64,000 nt of DNA from Mauremys mutica (GCF_020497125.1 NC_059075.1:32772003-32836002), one strand, 5' to 3'. Positions 20,430 to 30,078 are shown, counted from the first letter of the stretch. Numbers and translations are program-made. The notes: generated by a model not told the origin, from the sequence alone.

Positions 20430-21185
20430 AGCCGCTTACCGGTAACACGCTCCTCTGCTTGTCCTTCTGCAACTGCTGGCTGCTGCGATTGGGTGCTTTC
20501 CTCCTGGCTTGAGAAGAGCTCCTGGCTGCATGCCTCCAGGGAATCTGCGGTTTCTTCCCCCATGCCAGGAGCTTCACTCGCGGTTTACTACCCCCCCCCC
20601 GCCTCCGCCTACGCCGCCTCCTCCGCCTCCTCCTCCTGTCCCCAGCCTGCTCAGAAGTGTCCATCGTTATCCTGGGATTGGCAGTGGGGTCACCCCCAAG
20701 TATCTCATCCATCTCCCTGTAAAAACGGCAGGTCGTGGGAGCAGCTCCGGATCGTCGATTCCCCTCTCGGGCTTTGTAATAGGCACTCCGCAGCTCTTTA
20801 ATTTTCACCCTGCATTGTACTGCGTCCCGATCATGGCCCCGATCCAGCATGGCCCTTGATATCTGCTCAAAGATATCGTAATTCCTACGGCCGGAGCGCA
20901 GCTGTGCCTGAACAGATGCCTCACCCCAAACACTGATGAGGTCCTGCAATTCACCAGTGCTCCATGCTGGGGCTCGTTTGCCGCGTGGAGGCATGGTCAC
21001 CTGTAACTGATTAAAACTGATTGCACTCCACACCTGGCTGCAGCAAACAGGAAGGAGATTTTTAAATTTCCCGGGGCATTTACAGGGCGGGTCACCTGAG
21101 GCAAGAGCAGTAGAGTGCAAACTGATGTGCAGAGTGGCTGAACAGGAATTCTGGGATAACTACTTATTCCCTGGAGGACAGGTAA

Positions 21186-21387
21186 AGCGCTGGTGAGTGT
21201 CCACACCTGCTGGGCAGCGCTGCATCACCAGCGCTGCACTCCTTATACCCCTGCCGGGATGGGTTTTCAGCCAGCGCTGCAACCAGGGAGTTGCAGCGCT
21301 GGTTGTGCCCTGCAAGTGTGGACGGGGTGTTGTTGCAGCGCTGGAAAGCCTCCACCAGCGCTGCAACTTGTAAGTGTAGCCAAGCCC
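21186..21387. repeat. right subterminal CAGCGCTG array and TIR
   Basis: Six CAGCGCTG palindromes plus one variant (AAGCGCTG at the start) within about 200 bp, ending in the 33-bp TIR identical to the left end in inverted orientation. These are candidate sites for the Myb-like protein. Confidence 0.75.
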
Positions 21388-21412
21388 TTTATTCCACTTC
21401 AACTATGTCTGA

Positions 21413-21677
21413 GGCTTTGGCTACACTTACACTTCAAAGTGCTGCCACGGCAGCGCTGCCGCGGCAGCGCTTTGAAGCGCTAAGTGTAGTCAAAGCGCCA
21501 GCGCTGGGAGAAAGCTCTCCCAGCGCTGTCCGTACTCCACCTCCCTGTGGGGAATAACGGACAGCGCTGGGGCTTTGACTACACTGGCGCTTTGCAGCGC
21601 CGCAATTTGCAGCGCTGGAGAGGGTGTGTTTTCACACCCTGCTGCAGCGCTGCAAATTTGTAAGTGTAGCCAAGCCC
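21413..21677. mobile_element. PIF/Harbinger-type MITE next to the autonomous element
   Basis: The ends GGCTTTGGCTACACTTACA and its inverted counterpart (GTAAGTGTAGCCAAGCCC) are flanked by the 3-bp repeat TGA (21410-21412, 21678-21680). The interior is almost the same as the MITE at 834-1105, including the AGCTCTCCCAGCGCTG hairpin and the GAGAGGGTGTGTTTTCACAC segment. It lies only 25 bp from the right end of the autonomous Harbinger. Confidence 0.9.
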
Positions 21678-21680
21678 TGA

Positions 21681-22631
21681 CTCAACAACTGCCGGTGACC
21701 TCTTCACCCTTTCCTCTCTGCACAGTTCTTTAACATCCTTATTATTTTCATGACAGTGATCTCCTCACTTCTCTAAATGTTTGTAAATGCTTTAAATTAT
21801 TCTAAGATTTAAATTAGGACCTGTTTCTTGTAAAGCAATCTATGAGTATAACATTGGAAAGTTAATACTAAAGAGAAAAAACAAAGCTAAAAAATTTGGT
21901 GGGGGAGAAATCCACTGGGTTTTCTCTTTCCATTTCCTTCTTTCCGAGTAAAAGGTACTGTGTGTGTGTGTGCGCACGCACACACAATCTTGATATTCTG
22001 AATTACTTTTTTCTCTGAATTTTACGTGACTGATTTTTTCATATCCTGTTTCCTACCAACTTAGGTGAAAGAGCATACTGAAGACTGGTTGACTTGATTT
22101 TGCTGGTTTCTATTAGATTACAGTCTGTCTCTGTACCACAAACTCTGGTATTTATTTCAGGTTTATTGTGTCTTTTCTGTGAATCTGAGGAAATTTGCAC
22201 ACAGCATATAATTTTTTTTAAATAACCGATACTCCTATTTTATGTACGAAAATGATAAAATCTGTGGTCTGGTTGAATAACACCAAGAAAATTAATTTTT
22301 TGATGTGATTTGGATAGGGAAACTAAGAATCAGACGTCTGGAACCAGTAATGTGTTTGGTGTAGATGAATGCTCCATTAATGCAAAATAATCTATTAGGA
22401 AAATGGCATGAATAAAATTGTGAATTTCATTCTCATCAAGCTACATATTTTGAACTAGGACCTGTTTACTAACTAGAAATAATTATTAATTCAGTATTCC
22501 TATTCTTATTAAAAACACAAAATAGGAGACCAATGACTGTATGTCAGACTTTTCTAACTTATCGTACCACCAAAAATGTTTCTCTGCATCATTACTTTTC
22601 AAACCGCTGTTTACTTTTTTGGTTAAGATGC
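21681..22631. other. intronic sequence, nothing recognised
   Basis: AT-rich non-coding sequence. A short alternating TG/GCGCAC/CA tract at about 21960-21985 could form Z-DNA or a small hairpin. No gene is seen. Confidence 0.45.
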
Positions 22632-22730
22632 TTAAGGAAGCAGATTTCAAAGTAGCAGCCGTGTTAGTCTGTATCCGCAAAAAGAACAGGAGTACTTGTG
22701 GCACCTTAGAGACTAACAAATTTATTTGAG

Positions 22731-22770
22731 CATAATCTTTTGTGGGCTACAGCCCACTTCATCGGATGCA
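22731..22770 (-). ncRNA. hammerhead-ribozyme-like vestige in the Penelope left arm
   Basis: On the minus strand: CCGATGA, a perfect stem II hairpin (GTGGGCTGTAGCCCAC), then AAAA where the core needs GAAA, then GATTATG. The catalytic CTGANGA box has T to C at its second base and the GAAA box has G to A, so this copy should be inactive. Confidence 0.5.
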
Positions 22771-22992
22771 TAGACTGGAACATACAGCAAGAAGATATTT
22801 ATACATACAGAGAACATGAAAAGGTGGAAGTAGCCATACCAACTGTAAGAGGCCAATCAATTGAGATGAGCTATCATCAGCAGGAGGAAAAAAAACTTTT
22901 GAAGTGATAATCGAGATGACCTATAGAAGGTGTGAGGATAGTTAACATGGGGAAATAGATTCAATTAGTGTAATGGCCCAATGTTCCAGTCT

Positions 22993-23030
22993 ATGCATCC
23001 GATGAATTCATAGGCCCACGAAAGCTTATG
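22993..23030 (+). ncRNA. hammerhead-ribozyme-like vestige in the Penelope right arm
   Basis: On the plus strand: TGCATCCGATGA, a decayed stem II (ATTCATAGGCCCAC), an intact CGAAA box and GCTTATGC, which would form the very short stem III typical of Penelope hammerheads. The CTGATGA core again reads CCGATGA, and stem II no longer pairs well. Confidence 0.5.
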
Positions 23031-23093
23031 CTCAAATAAATTTGTTAATCTCTAAGGTGCCACAAGTACTCCTGTTCTTTTTAAGGAAGCAGA

Positions 23094-23399
23094 GATATTG
23101 TATTGATTAATCCCTCTAAAATACACTATGTGAAGTTATGTGCACTGACAAAGCGCTCAAGAATAAACCAACAATATTCCTGCTGCTGTTCTAATTTTGT
23201 GTTTACTGTGAGCTTTTGCCAGTTGTGATATATGTTGCAATGATTGTGAGAATCAAGCAGACATTTCAGGTCCTACATAGAGATCACCAAATCTGTTGTT
23301 GAGACTGGTTAGGGAGAGAATTGGAGGGAATCAAATTTTGAGTGGATGAAGGGGAGTTGATGACTTATTGAAAAATCTGCCCATTGTTTGCTGTATAAT
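23094..23399. other. intronic sequence, nothing recognised
   Basis: Short AT-rich non-coding stretch between the Penelope fragment and a hAT-like repeat. Confidence 0.4.
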
Positions 23400-24688
23400 C
23401 AGGGCACTACCAAATTCACGGTCCATTTTGGAAATTTTCATGGTCATAGGATTTTTAAAATCTTAAATGTCACGGTTTCTGATATTTAAATCTGAAATTT
23501 CATGGTGTTGTAACCATATGTGTCCTAACCCAAAAGGAGTTTGTGTGTGGGGGCGAGAGGGGGTTGTAAGGTTATTTTAGGGGTGTTGTCATATTGCTAC
23601 CCTTACTTCTGCACTGCTGGCGGTGGCACTGCCTTCAGCATTGGGCTACCACGCAGCTGCCGCAGAGCTTCCTGCAGCTGCGGAAGGTTCCTGGAGGTGG
23701 CTCTGACCCAGCCCAGGAGTGGTCTGGGTAGGGGAAGAGGAAATCACATCCTCACCAGCCTGGCTTTCACACATCACCTCCATATTGGTGCACATAACAA
23801 AATTCATGTGGTGGGGATGGGGCCGAGGGGTTCGGAGTGTGGGAGGGGGCTCAGGGCTGGGGCATAGGGGGGTGTGGGCATTAGGGTGGGGCCAGAAATT
23901 AGGGGTTTGGAGAGCAGGAGGGGACTCTGGGCTAGGGTGGGGGTTGGAGGGCAGGAATGAGGGCTCTAGCTGGGGTGTAGGCTCTGGGGTAGGGCTAAAA
24001 ATCAGGGGTCTGGGGTGCAGGCTGCCCTGGGGCTACGGCAGGGAGAGAGGACTCTCCCTAGTGCTCTCTCTCTCCCCTCAGCAGCACCTGGGCTGGGGAG
24101 GAGAGGCGCCTCTCCCCGCTGCAGCAGTTCTGGGGCTGGAGGAGGAGGGTTGCCTCTCCCTGCCATAGCAGGTCTCCGGCCTGGGGAGGGCCTCTCCCCT
24201 GGTTGTAGCAGGGCTTGGGCTGGGTTGGGAGCGGGGCGCCTCTCTCCCAGCAGGTCCAGGGCAGAGTTAGGGCTGGAGGAGGGGCGCCTCTCCCCTGGCC
24301 ACAGCAGGTCCGGGGCTGGGCTGGGGCAGGCGGGGAGAGGCATCTCTCCCCGCCACAGCCTTAGACCCTGCGTAGCACTTAATAAGCTGCTGTGTGGCTG
24401 CGCAGTTTAGAGGGAACTTAGGTGGACACCCACATCGCCCACTCATAAGTGACTACTCCCCCACACCTCATAACATGCTATTCTCACTTCTGTGCTGCTG
24501 CTGGCAGTGGTGCTGCCTTCAGAACTGGGGGCCTGGCCAGCAGCTGCTGCTCTGTGGCTACACAGTGCAGAAGTAAGGGTGGCAGTACCATGACCCCTCT
24601 ACAACAGCTTGATTTCAACGGAGGGAAACCAGATTTCACAGTCCATAATGTGCTTTTCATGGCCATTAATTTGGTAGGGCCTTATGTA
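23400..24688. mobile_element. hAT-like non-autonomous element with GC-rich core
   Basis: The left end CAGGGCACTACCAAATTCAC and right end TTAATTTGGTAGGGCCTT are inverted repeats. Subterminal parts (CACGGTCCATTTTGG; TTTCACAGTCCATAATGTGC) are also related. The centre (about 23820-24360) has tandem GC-rich units with AGGCGCCTCTCCCC-type blocks. The 8-bp target duplication is not clean, so hAT assignment rests on the termini. Open frames within the core are low-complexity. Confidence 0.65.
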
Positions 24689-25324
24689 TATGCAACTACA
24701 GCACTCAGCCTGTTCATTTAAAAAGAAAAAAAAAATCAAAATATCGTACCAAGGAGACAAAACTGCCCCTGAATTCAGCACTCCAAGCATGAGACGTCCC
24801 TGCAGTATCTTAGCATAGCTTGCTCTGATATAAATATGAGCCCACAAGATCTTGAGAGAGCCCTTTTCCCTCTTCATTCTGGGACATTTGACTTTCCACC
24901 AACCGCTATCTTGTTATGCCTTTGTCCTAGCAAACCTTGGTCATGATGTCCACCCTCTCGGAGGATAAGCAGGCACTCTGTGTCTGAGAGTTGGATGAAT
25001 GCTGCTGTGTGCATCAAACGTAGGCAGATAAGGAGAGATCCATTCTGTTTTCAGAACCAGCAGAATGGAATGTCTTGACATTTGTGAGCTTAAAAAACAT
25101 AACCAGCTCTAGTAAACAATCATGTGGTGGCACGTATGTCTCCTAGTGGTCCTCTGTTGGTTGTTTGGACATGTGCTCAGCTCCTCCCACATTAAAGGGT
25201 CCTGAGATTATGAAGCTGTGCCTTTCTGCTGCACTCTACCTCCCCTGGGAAGGCTTATATAGGGCCTTTTTTATATAGGTCGCTCGGCAGGAAATGGGAA
25301 TGGCAGTACCTTTTCACAGTACCC
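24689..25324. other. intronic sequence, nothing recognised
   Basis: Non-coding sequence with a poly(A) run near 24722-24735. No gene or repeat that I can name. Confidence 0.4.
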
Positions 25325-25327
25325 TAA

Positions 25328-25605
25328 GGCCAGATCTACACTACAGACTTATATTGGTATAACTGCGTCACTCAGGTGTGAAAAATCCACACCCCTGAGC
25401 GAAATAGTTATATTGACCTAACCCCTGGTGTAGACAGTGCTATGTCAGTGAGAGAGCTTCTGCCATCAACATAACTATGGCCTCTCGCAGAGGTGGATTG
25501 ACTACGCCAAATGGAGAAGATCTCCCATTGGCCTAGGAGTGTCTTCACTTCAGTGCTACAGTGGTGCAGCTGTGGCCAATGCAGCATTTTGAGTGTAGAC
25601 CAGCC
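25328..25605. mobile_element. PIF/Harbinger-type MITE with TAA target duplication
   Basis: The ends GGCCAGATCTACACTAC and GTGTAGACCAGCC are inverted, flanked by TAA (25325-25327, 25606-25608). TAA fits the TWA target preference of PIF/Harbinger transposons. No coding content. Confidence 0.8.
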
Positions 25606-25608
25606 TAA

Positions 25609-26252
25609 GTCTGTCCACGCTTCCCATGTCATTGTTTGTAGATTTCTGAAACAGGTTTGGCTATAACACGTTTTTTTTTTTTATAGGGAAGAATTAAAAA
25701 CCACTTGGTAAGTGAACCGCTCTCCTAAACTGCATTGCCGTTTTGGCCATCTGGCATAGAGGTGGTGGAGGAGGGCATGAGAGGTCACCGTGATCTCTCC
25801 TCCAGCAATTCTATGCAGAAGGCAGTGAGCCACCTTTATCTTGGTGATCCTATATAGGGGTATCCATAAGATGGGTGTCAGTGCTCCCTCAGTGGGAAGG
25901 GGCCCATTTGCACTGCTAGTGGTGATCATCATCTGGAATGGGGGCATGCCGTGGTCCTGGCTTTCAGTTGGAGGGCTGTATTTTGGAAGCAAAAGCTGTG
26001 TTTCAGCATCTGCGTGCTATGCTCTTCGGAGATGAGCACCTGGAGTCATTATTCCTGACTGCCACAGATGTGATACCTCCAGCTACTGTTGTTTAAGCAG
26101 CATACCTTTTCTTGAGCTATAACTAATCCCCTCGTTTTTAGGCCTATACGTCTTTGTCTTCGTCATATGGTGCTTGCATGGCCAAACCCCTTATTAATAT
26201 ATTCAGCTTTTCTCTGTTGCCCTATAATCACCTGGCGCTTTAGAAAGAATAT
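25609..26252. other. intronic sequence, nothing recognised
   Basis: Non-coding; a 12-base poly(T) run at about 25671-25682. The open frames on both strands at 25681-26035 have no recognisable features. Confidence 0.4.
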
Positions 26253-26264
26253 AAGACTTGTGGG

Positions 26265-26377
26265 CAGCAAAGAGTCCTGTGGCACCTTATAGACTAACAG
26301 ATGTTTTGGAGTATGAGCTTTCGTGGGTGAATACCCACTTCGTCGGATCCAGACTAACACGGCTACCCCTCTGATAC
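26265..26377. mobile_element. short Penelope-like fragment with 12-bp target duplication
   Basis: Flanked by AAGACTTGTGGG (26253-26264) and AAGACTTATGGG (26378-26389), a 12-bp duplication with one mismatch. It contains GTCCTGTGGCACCTTATAGA and ACTAACACGGCTACCCCTCT, terminal sequences of a second amniote Penelope-like family. A hammerhead-like core is present on the minus strand at 26311-26350. Confidence 0.7.
26311..26350 (-). ncRNA. hammerhead-ribozyme-like core in a Penelope fragment
   Basis: On the minus strand: GGATCCGACGAA, a perfect stem II hairpin (GTGGGTATTCACCCAC), an intact CGAAA box and GCTCATAC. Only the CTGACGA box departs from consensus, reading CCGACGA. It is the best preserved of the three vestiges. 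Confidence 0.55.
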
Positions 26378-26389
26378 AAGACTTATGGG

Positions 26390-27409
26390 GGCATTTTCAA
26401 AGTCAACTCCTGACACTCATTGAAAGCCCCTGCCCTTTGTGCCTTTGAAAATCTCCAATGTAGTCCTTGCCCTGATTAACTTCTTATCTAGGCATGATGT
26501 GACGCACCATAGGGAGAGATGACATGCAAAGGTGAGGAAGGTTTACACAAAATAGGATTTTGAGGTTTTGGCAAGATGTGAAGTCTTTTTTCCTTCTAGG
26601 TTTTTTTGCACCATTAATTTTATTGTATTTGGTTGATGTGGGATGGCAAGAGGAAAAACAAGAGCTATTTTTGAATTTACTACAGAGTTTGGCCAAAAAT
26701 TATGTGTAGGACCTACTTTTATCAGCACAGACCGCACTTGTATCTTGAGGTAGGACATTTTGAGGTGTTTCTTTTACTGGAGAAATGGCTCCTGTTTAGT
26801 ATATTACTCTTGTGAGTGGCAAAGCTCAGTTAATCTGCTGAATGTTGCTTATGGAGTTTACAAAACTGTGTTTCCAAAAAGAATACAGAGGCAGTTGGAA
26901 AACTGCAAAGCAGGGCAACCTTTCAAACCATTTATCAAAGCACTTGCTTGCTAGTCCCATTTCAAGTCAGGTGAAACAATACTAAATATTGATCAAGAAA
27001 GACCCTATATTAAATGACTATGGGAAGAAAAATCAGTGCAGACCCATTAGCTTTTGTCAGCTCTTTATTTCTGTTTTTAGTTGTCACTACTAATGGATTT
27101 AGTTCAGCCTACTCCATCCCACCCCTCTCTACTGGCTGCTAACCCCTTCCTCTTGAAAGTCACTCAGTGGCTTTTTTTTTGCCGTTGGTGTATTAGTAGA
27201 CTAAAAATGACCCTTTAACTTTTGACCCAGATACGAACATGGAATAATTTTTTTAAACATCTGTTGGGTGAAGGGTTGCATTTCAAACTGTTGCTAGGGT
27301 TGCATATGCTACAAAGTAAAGCATTTCAAGGAAAAGTTATGCAAGAAAATGGATTTTTTTCTTCTGTGATAAAAGCTAAGGCCAGTGTCTCTTCAAATGA
27401 GTGCCCCTG
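26390..27409. other. intronic sequence, nothing recognised
   Basis: AT-rich non-coding sequence with short homopolymer runs. No gene is recognised. Confidence 0.4.
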
Positions 27410-27560
27410 CCGAGGGGGTAAGTAGCATGGCCCCTAGTTTGAGCATTGGATTGGAAGTTATTGCTGAGTTCTATTCCCAGCTCTGCCATTGACTTTGTGA
27501 CTTTAGACATTTAACTTTTATTCGTGGCCTCAATTTTTTTCTTTCTTTAAAGGAGGGCTA
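27410..27560 (+). repeat. MIR-like SINE relic
   Basis: GAGTTCTATTCCCAGCTCTGCCA...GACTTTGTGACTTTAGACA follows the MIR core (ggctctgccac...tgtgaccttgggcaag) at low identity. An old, dead SINE. Confidence 0.55.
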
Positions 27561-27798
27561 ATGAATGTTATCTCCTTTTTTTTTTTTTTTGTAGAGGGCA
27601 AGTACTAGCAATAGGTGGAAAGTGTGATATAAATGTTCCATATTATTTATTGATCTGCCTCTTTCATTATTGTTTCTCTATATTTAAAAGCGAGACATGG
27701 TTCAAGGACAGTTACTAAATGACATTTAATTTCCCAGTTGCTTGCAAGATTTCCACAACAGAACCTAACAATTTTTAACATTGATTTAACAAGTGCAG

Positions 27799-27990
27799 TG
27801 GTTTTCAATTTTTTTTCATTTGCGGACCCCTAAAAAATGTCAAATGGAGGCGAGGAGCCCTTTGGAAATCTTAGATATAGTCTGCAGACCATCAGGAGTC
27901 TGTGGACCACAGGTTGAAAATCACTATTCTATAGTAACAACCACCTTTCATGGACCTCTTAGATAGTCTGTGGACTGCAGGTAGAAAACA
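27799..27990. mobile_element. hAT MITE (CAGTGGTTTTCAA family)
   Basis: The left end CAGTGGTTTTCAATTTTTTTT and interior TTTGCGGACCCCT match the copy at 33816-34006. The right end is degenerate (GAAAACAACTG). Short repeats of TAGTCTGTGGAC-type text lie inside. No clear target duplication. Confidence 0.65.
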
Positions 27991-29068
27991 ACTGCTCTGG
28001 TGTCATGAGAGATACTGCAACATCTACTAAGGCTATGGAAGAAGTCACAATATTTGAGCTCTTCTTTTACCAGGGCAGGGAACACATAATCCAATATGAA
28101 GTCACGTGAATTCTCTAGAATGCAGTTCTGTGCTTTGCTGCACATACACTCGGGCTGTAGGTAACTTACATGTTGGGGACAATCACGGAGGAGTTGTCCT
28201 CGCCATGTCACAGGTGACAGTATGGGATCATGGTAAAAGAATGATGCAAAACCATGCCTGATGTGGTATTATAATGACCCAGATAGAACAAGGTCCCTGT
28301 ACTTAATGGGTGTGCGGTGAGGGGATTCTCTCTTGACAGCAATTCATGATCTCTTGATTTTTTTTCTTGGTTTGTTTGCTTGTGGCCTAATCCTAACCTC
28401 AGTTACACAAATGCAACTCCCCACTAATTTAATTAGGAGAGTGAAATTGGTACAACAGTCTCATTGGCCTACTTTCCTTTTAATTGTTTCCACATGCCTT
28501 AAATGTGAGCTGAAAAGAGGATTGTTTACATATTCTTGAGATCCCAAATCAGTATAGGTGAATTTCATCTTCACCTGCATAAAACCCAAATTCTCCACGT
28601 CTCCTCCCTTGCAGTCGCTATTCCCGCCTGTGCCCTGGAGTATCAATGTCAGTATCTTTGTTCCATTGGCTGTAGACATCCCACACAAATAGATCTATGA
28701 AATGACAGATCCCAGAGTTCTTTCTGTGGCCCACCTCCTTTGTTGTTCTTTGTGCTGGCCTGCATGGTTTGGCTTGGAGATCAATTCTAGGGGTCGCAGG
28801 TGTGAGGTTGTCATGCACAACCCCACTGCAGGACATGAGTGGAACAGAAGGCTTTTCATGGACCCTTTGCACCAGTGGGAATTTCACCCTGACAGAATAT
28901 ACAAGTGTGCTAAGACTTAAATAGGAACATGGACATTGTAAAACAAACTACTTGAAAGTAAAACAAACTATCAAATGCTTAGCAGTGCAAAGAGCCAACT
29001 TTTTTGCAACGTGCTTGGTTTTTTTGTTGTTTTTTTTTAGGCCACTTACTGTTGCAGGAGAAAAAGAC
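27991..29068. other. intronic sequence, nothing recognised
   Basis: Non-coding sequence. Several short open frames (for example 28618-28887, -) have no recognisable feature. Confidence 0.4.
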
Positions 29069-29076
29069 CTTATAAC

Positions 29077-30078
29077 TATGGCTGTCAAGTGATTTAAAAA
29101 AATTAATCATGATTAACTACATGATTAAAGAAATTTATGATTAATTGTGCAATTAATTGCACTGCTAATAATTAGAATACCATTTATTTCAATATTTTTG
29201 CGTGTTTTCGACATTTTCAAGTAATTGAACTCAATATATAACACAGAATACAATGTGTACAGTGCTTACTTTATATTTATTTTTTATTACAAATATTTGC
29301 ATTATAAAAAACAAAAGAAATAGTATTTTCAGTTCACCTAATACAAGTATTGTAATGCAATCTCTTTATCATGAAAGTTGAATTTACAAATGTAGAATTA
29401 TGTACAGAAAATAATTGCATTCAAAAACAAAACAATGTAAAACTGTAGAGACTACTCGTCCACTCAGTCTTGCTTCTTGTTCAGCCAATTGTTCAGAGAA
29501 ACAAGTCTGTTTCCATTTGCAGGAGATAATGCTGCCGGCTGCTTATTTACAGTGTCACATGAAAGTGAGAACAGGCGTTCACATGGCACTCTTGTAGCTG
29601 GCTTTGCAAGGTATTTACGTGCCAGGTTAGCCTATCTGGCACGTAAATACCTTGCAAAGCCAGCTACAAAAGTGCCATACAAGTGCCTGATCTCACTTCC
29701 AGGTGACATTGTAAATAAGGAGCCGGCAGCATTATCTCCTACAAATGTAAACACTTGTTTGTCTCAGTGATTTGGCTGAACAAGAAGTAGGACTGAGTGG
29801 ATGCGTAGTCTCTAAAGTTTTACATTGTTTTGTTTTTGAGTGCAGTTATGTAACACACAAAAAATCTACATTTGTAAGTTGCACTTTTTTGTATTCTGTG
29901 GTGTAATTGAAATAAATATACTTGAAAATGTAGACAAATAAAAAATAATTAATACATTTCAATTGGTATCCTGTTGTATAGCAGTGTGATTAAAACTGTG
30001 ATTAATTGCGATCAATTTTTGTAATCACAATTTTTTGAGTTAATAGTGTGAGTTAACTGTGATTAATTGACAGCCCTA
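29077..30078. mobile_element. 1-kb foldback (palindromic) MITE with 8-bp target duplication
   Basis: Two long arms are inverted copies of each other around a 10-base loop at 29626-29635 (arms adjoining it: GTATTTACGTGCCAG / CTGGCACGTAAATAC). The left arm is about 549 bp and the right about 443 bp, the difference being deletions. The termini TATGGCTGTCAA and TTGACAGCCCTA are inverted. The flanking 8-bp repeat CTTATAAC (29069-29076, 30079-30086) and TAGGG-type ends point to hAT. Confidence 0.85.

Larger units (their letters stand above)
19241..20994 (-). pseudogene. Harbinger Myb/SANT-like accessory gene, two exons, exon 1 frameshifted
   Basis: In vertebrate Harbinger elements such as Harbinger3_DR, a Myb-like protein binds subterminal DNA and helps bring the transposase to the ends and into the nucleus. 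Exon 1 is 20440-20994 (ATG at 20994, MPPRGKRAPAWSTGELQDL), with a trihelix/SANT domain over about residues 9-95 (WSTGELQDLISVWGE, RRNYDIFEQISRAM, VQCRVKIKELRSAYYKAREG, CRFYREMDEILG). The donor is CCG/GTAAGC at 20440/20439 and the acceptor is TTTCTACAG/TGACC at 19750/19749. Exon 2 (19241-19749) has a coiled, charged region (LRKNPRKSKEDML, TRKRNAVAKRKTTERLL) and a Pro/Tyr/His-rich tail. The exon-1 frame that fits the splice phase reads Glu/Ser/Gln-rich before the donor, but the SANT frame enters a low-complexity CGG/AGG tract plus poly-G (about 20580-20640) one frame off, and stops lie in the fitting frame there. The copy therefore looks frameshifted. Confidence 0.8.
17361..21387. mobile_element. 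autonomous-type PIF/Harbinger DNA transposon with three genes
   Basis: A 4027-bp element bounded by terminal inverted repeats identical over 33 bp (17361-17393 and 21355-21387, beginning GGGCTTGGCTACACTTACAA). Both ends are flanked by TTT (17358-17360, 21388-21390), a possible 3-bp target duplication that departs from the usual TWA. It holds an intact DDE transposase (+), a two-exon Myb/SANT-like gene (-) as in known vertebrate Harbinger elements, and an additional two-exon gene (+) nested in the intron of the latter. The subterminal regions carry arrays of the palindrome CAGCGCTG. Confidence 0.95.
22645..23080. mobile_element. Penelope-like retroelement terminal fragments in inverted arrangement
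   Basis: Flanked by a perfect 13-bp direct repeat TTAAGGAAGCAGA (22632-22644, 23081-23093). The left part (AACAGGAGTACTTGTGGCAC...) recurs inverted at the right end (GTGCCACAAGTACTCCTGTT). From general knowledge this sequence is the terminal part of an amniote Penelope-like element, whose full-length copies encode RT plus a GIY-YIG endonuclease; only terminal sequence is present here. Both arms contain hammerhead-like cores: 22731-22770 on the minus strand and 22993-23030 on the plus strand. Confidence 0.7.

Noticed and set aside
20509..20859. Plus-strand Pro-rich frame opposite the Myb-like exon 1
   Set aside because: It is the mirror of the AGG/CGG tract and SANT codons. The minus-strand SANT motifs are far better supported.
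29077..30078. CRISPR or local tandem array explanation for the symmetric repeats
   Set aside because: The arms are inverted, not direct with spacers, and the element has terminal repeats with an 8-bp target duplication.
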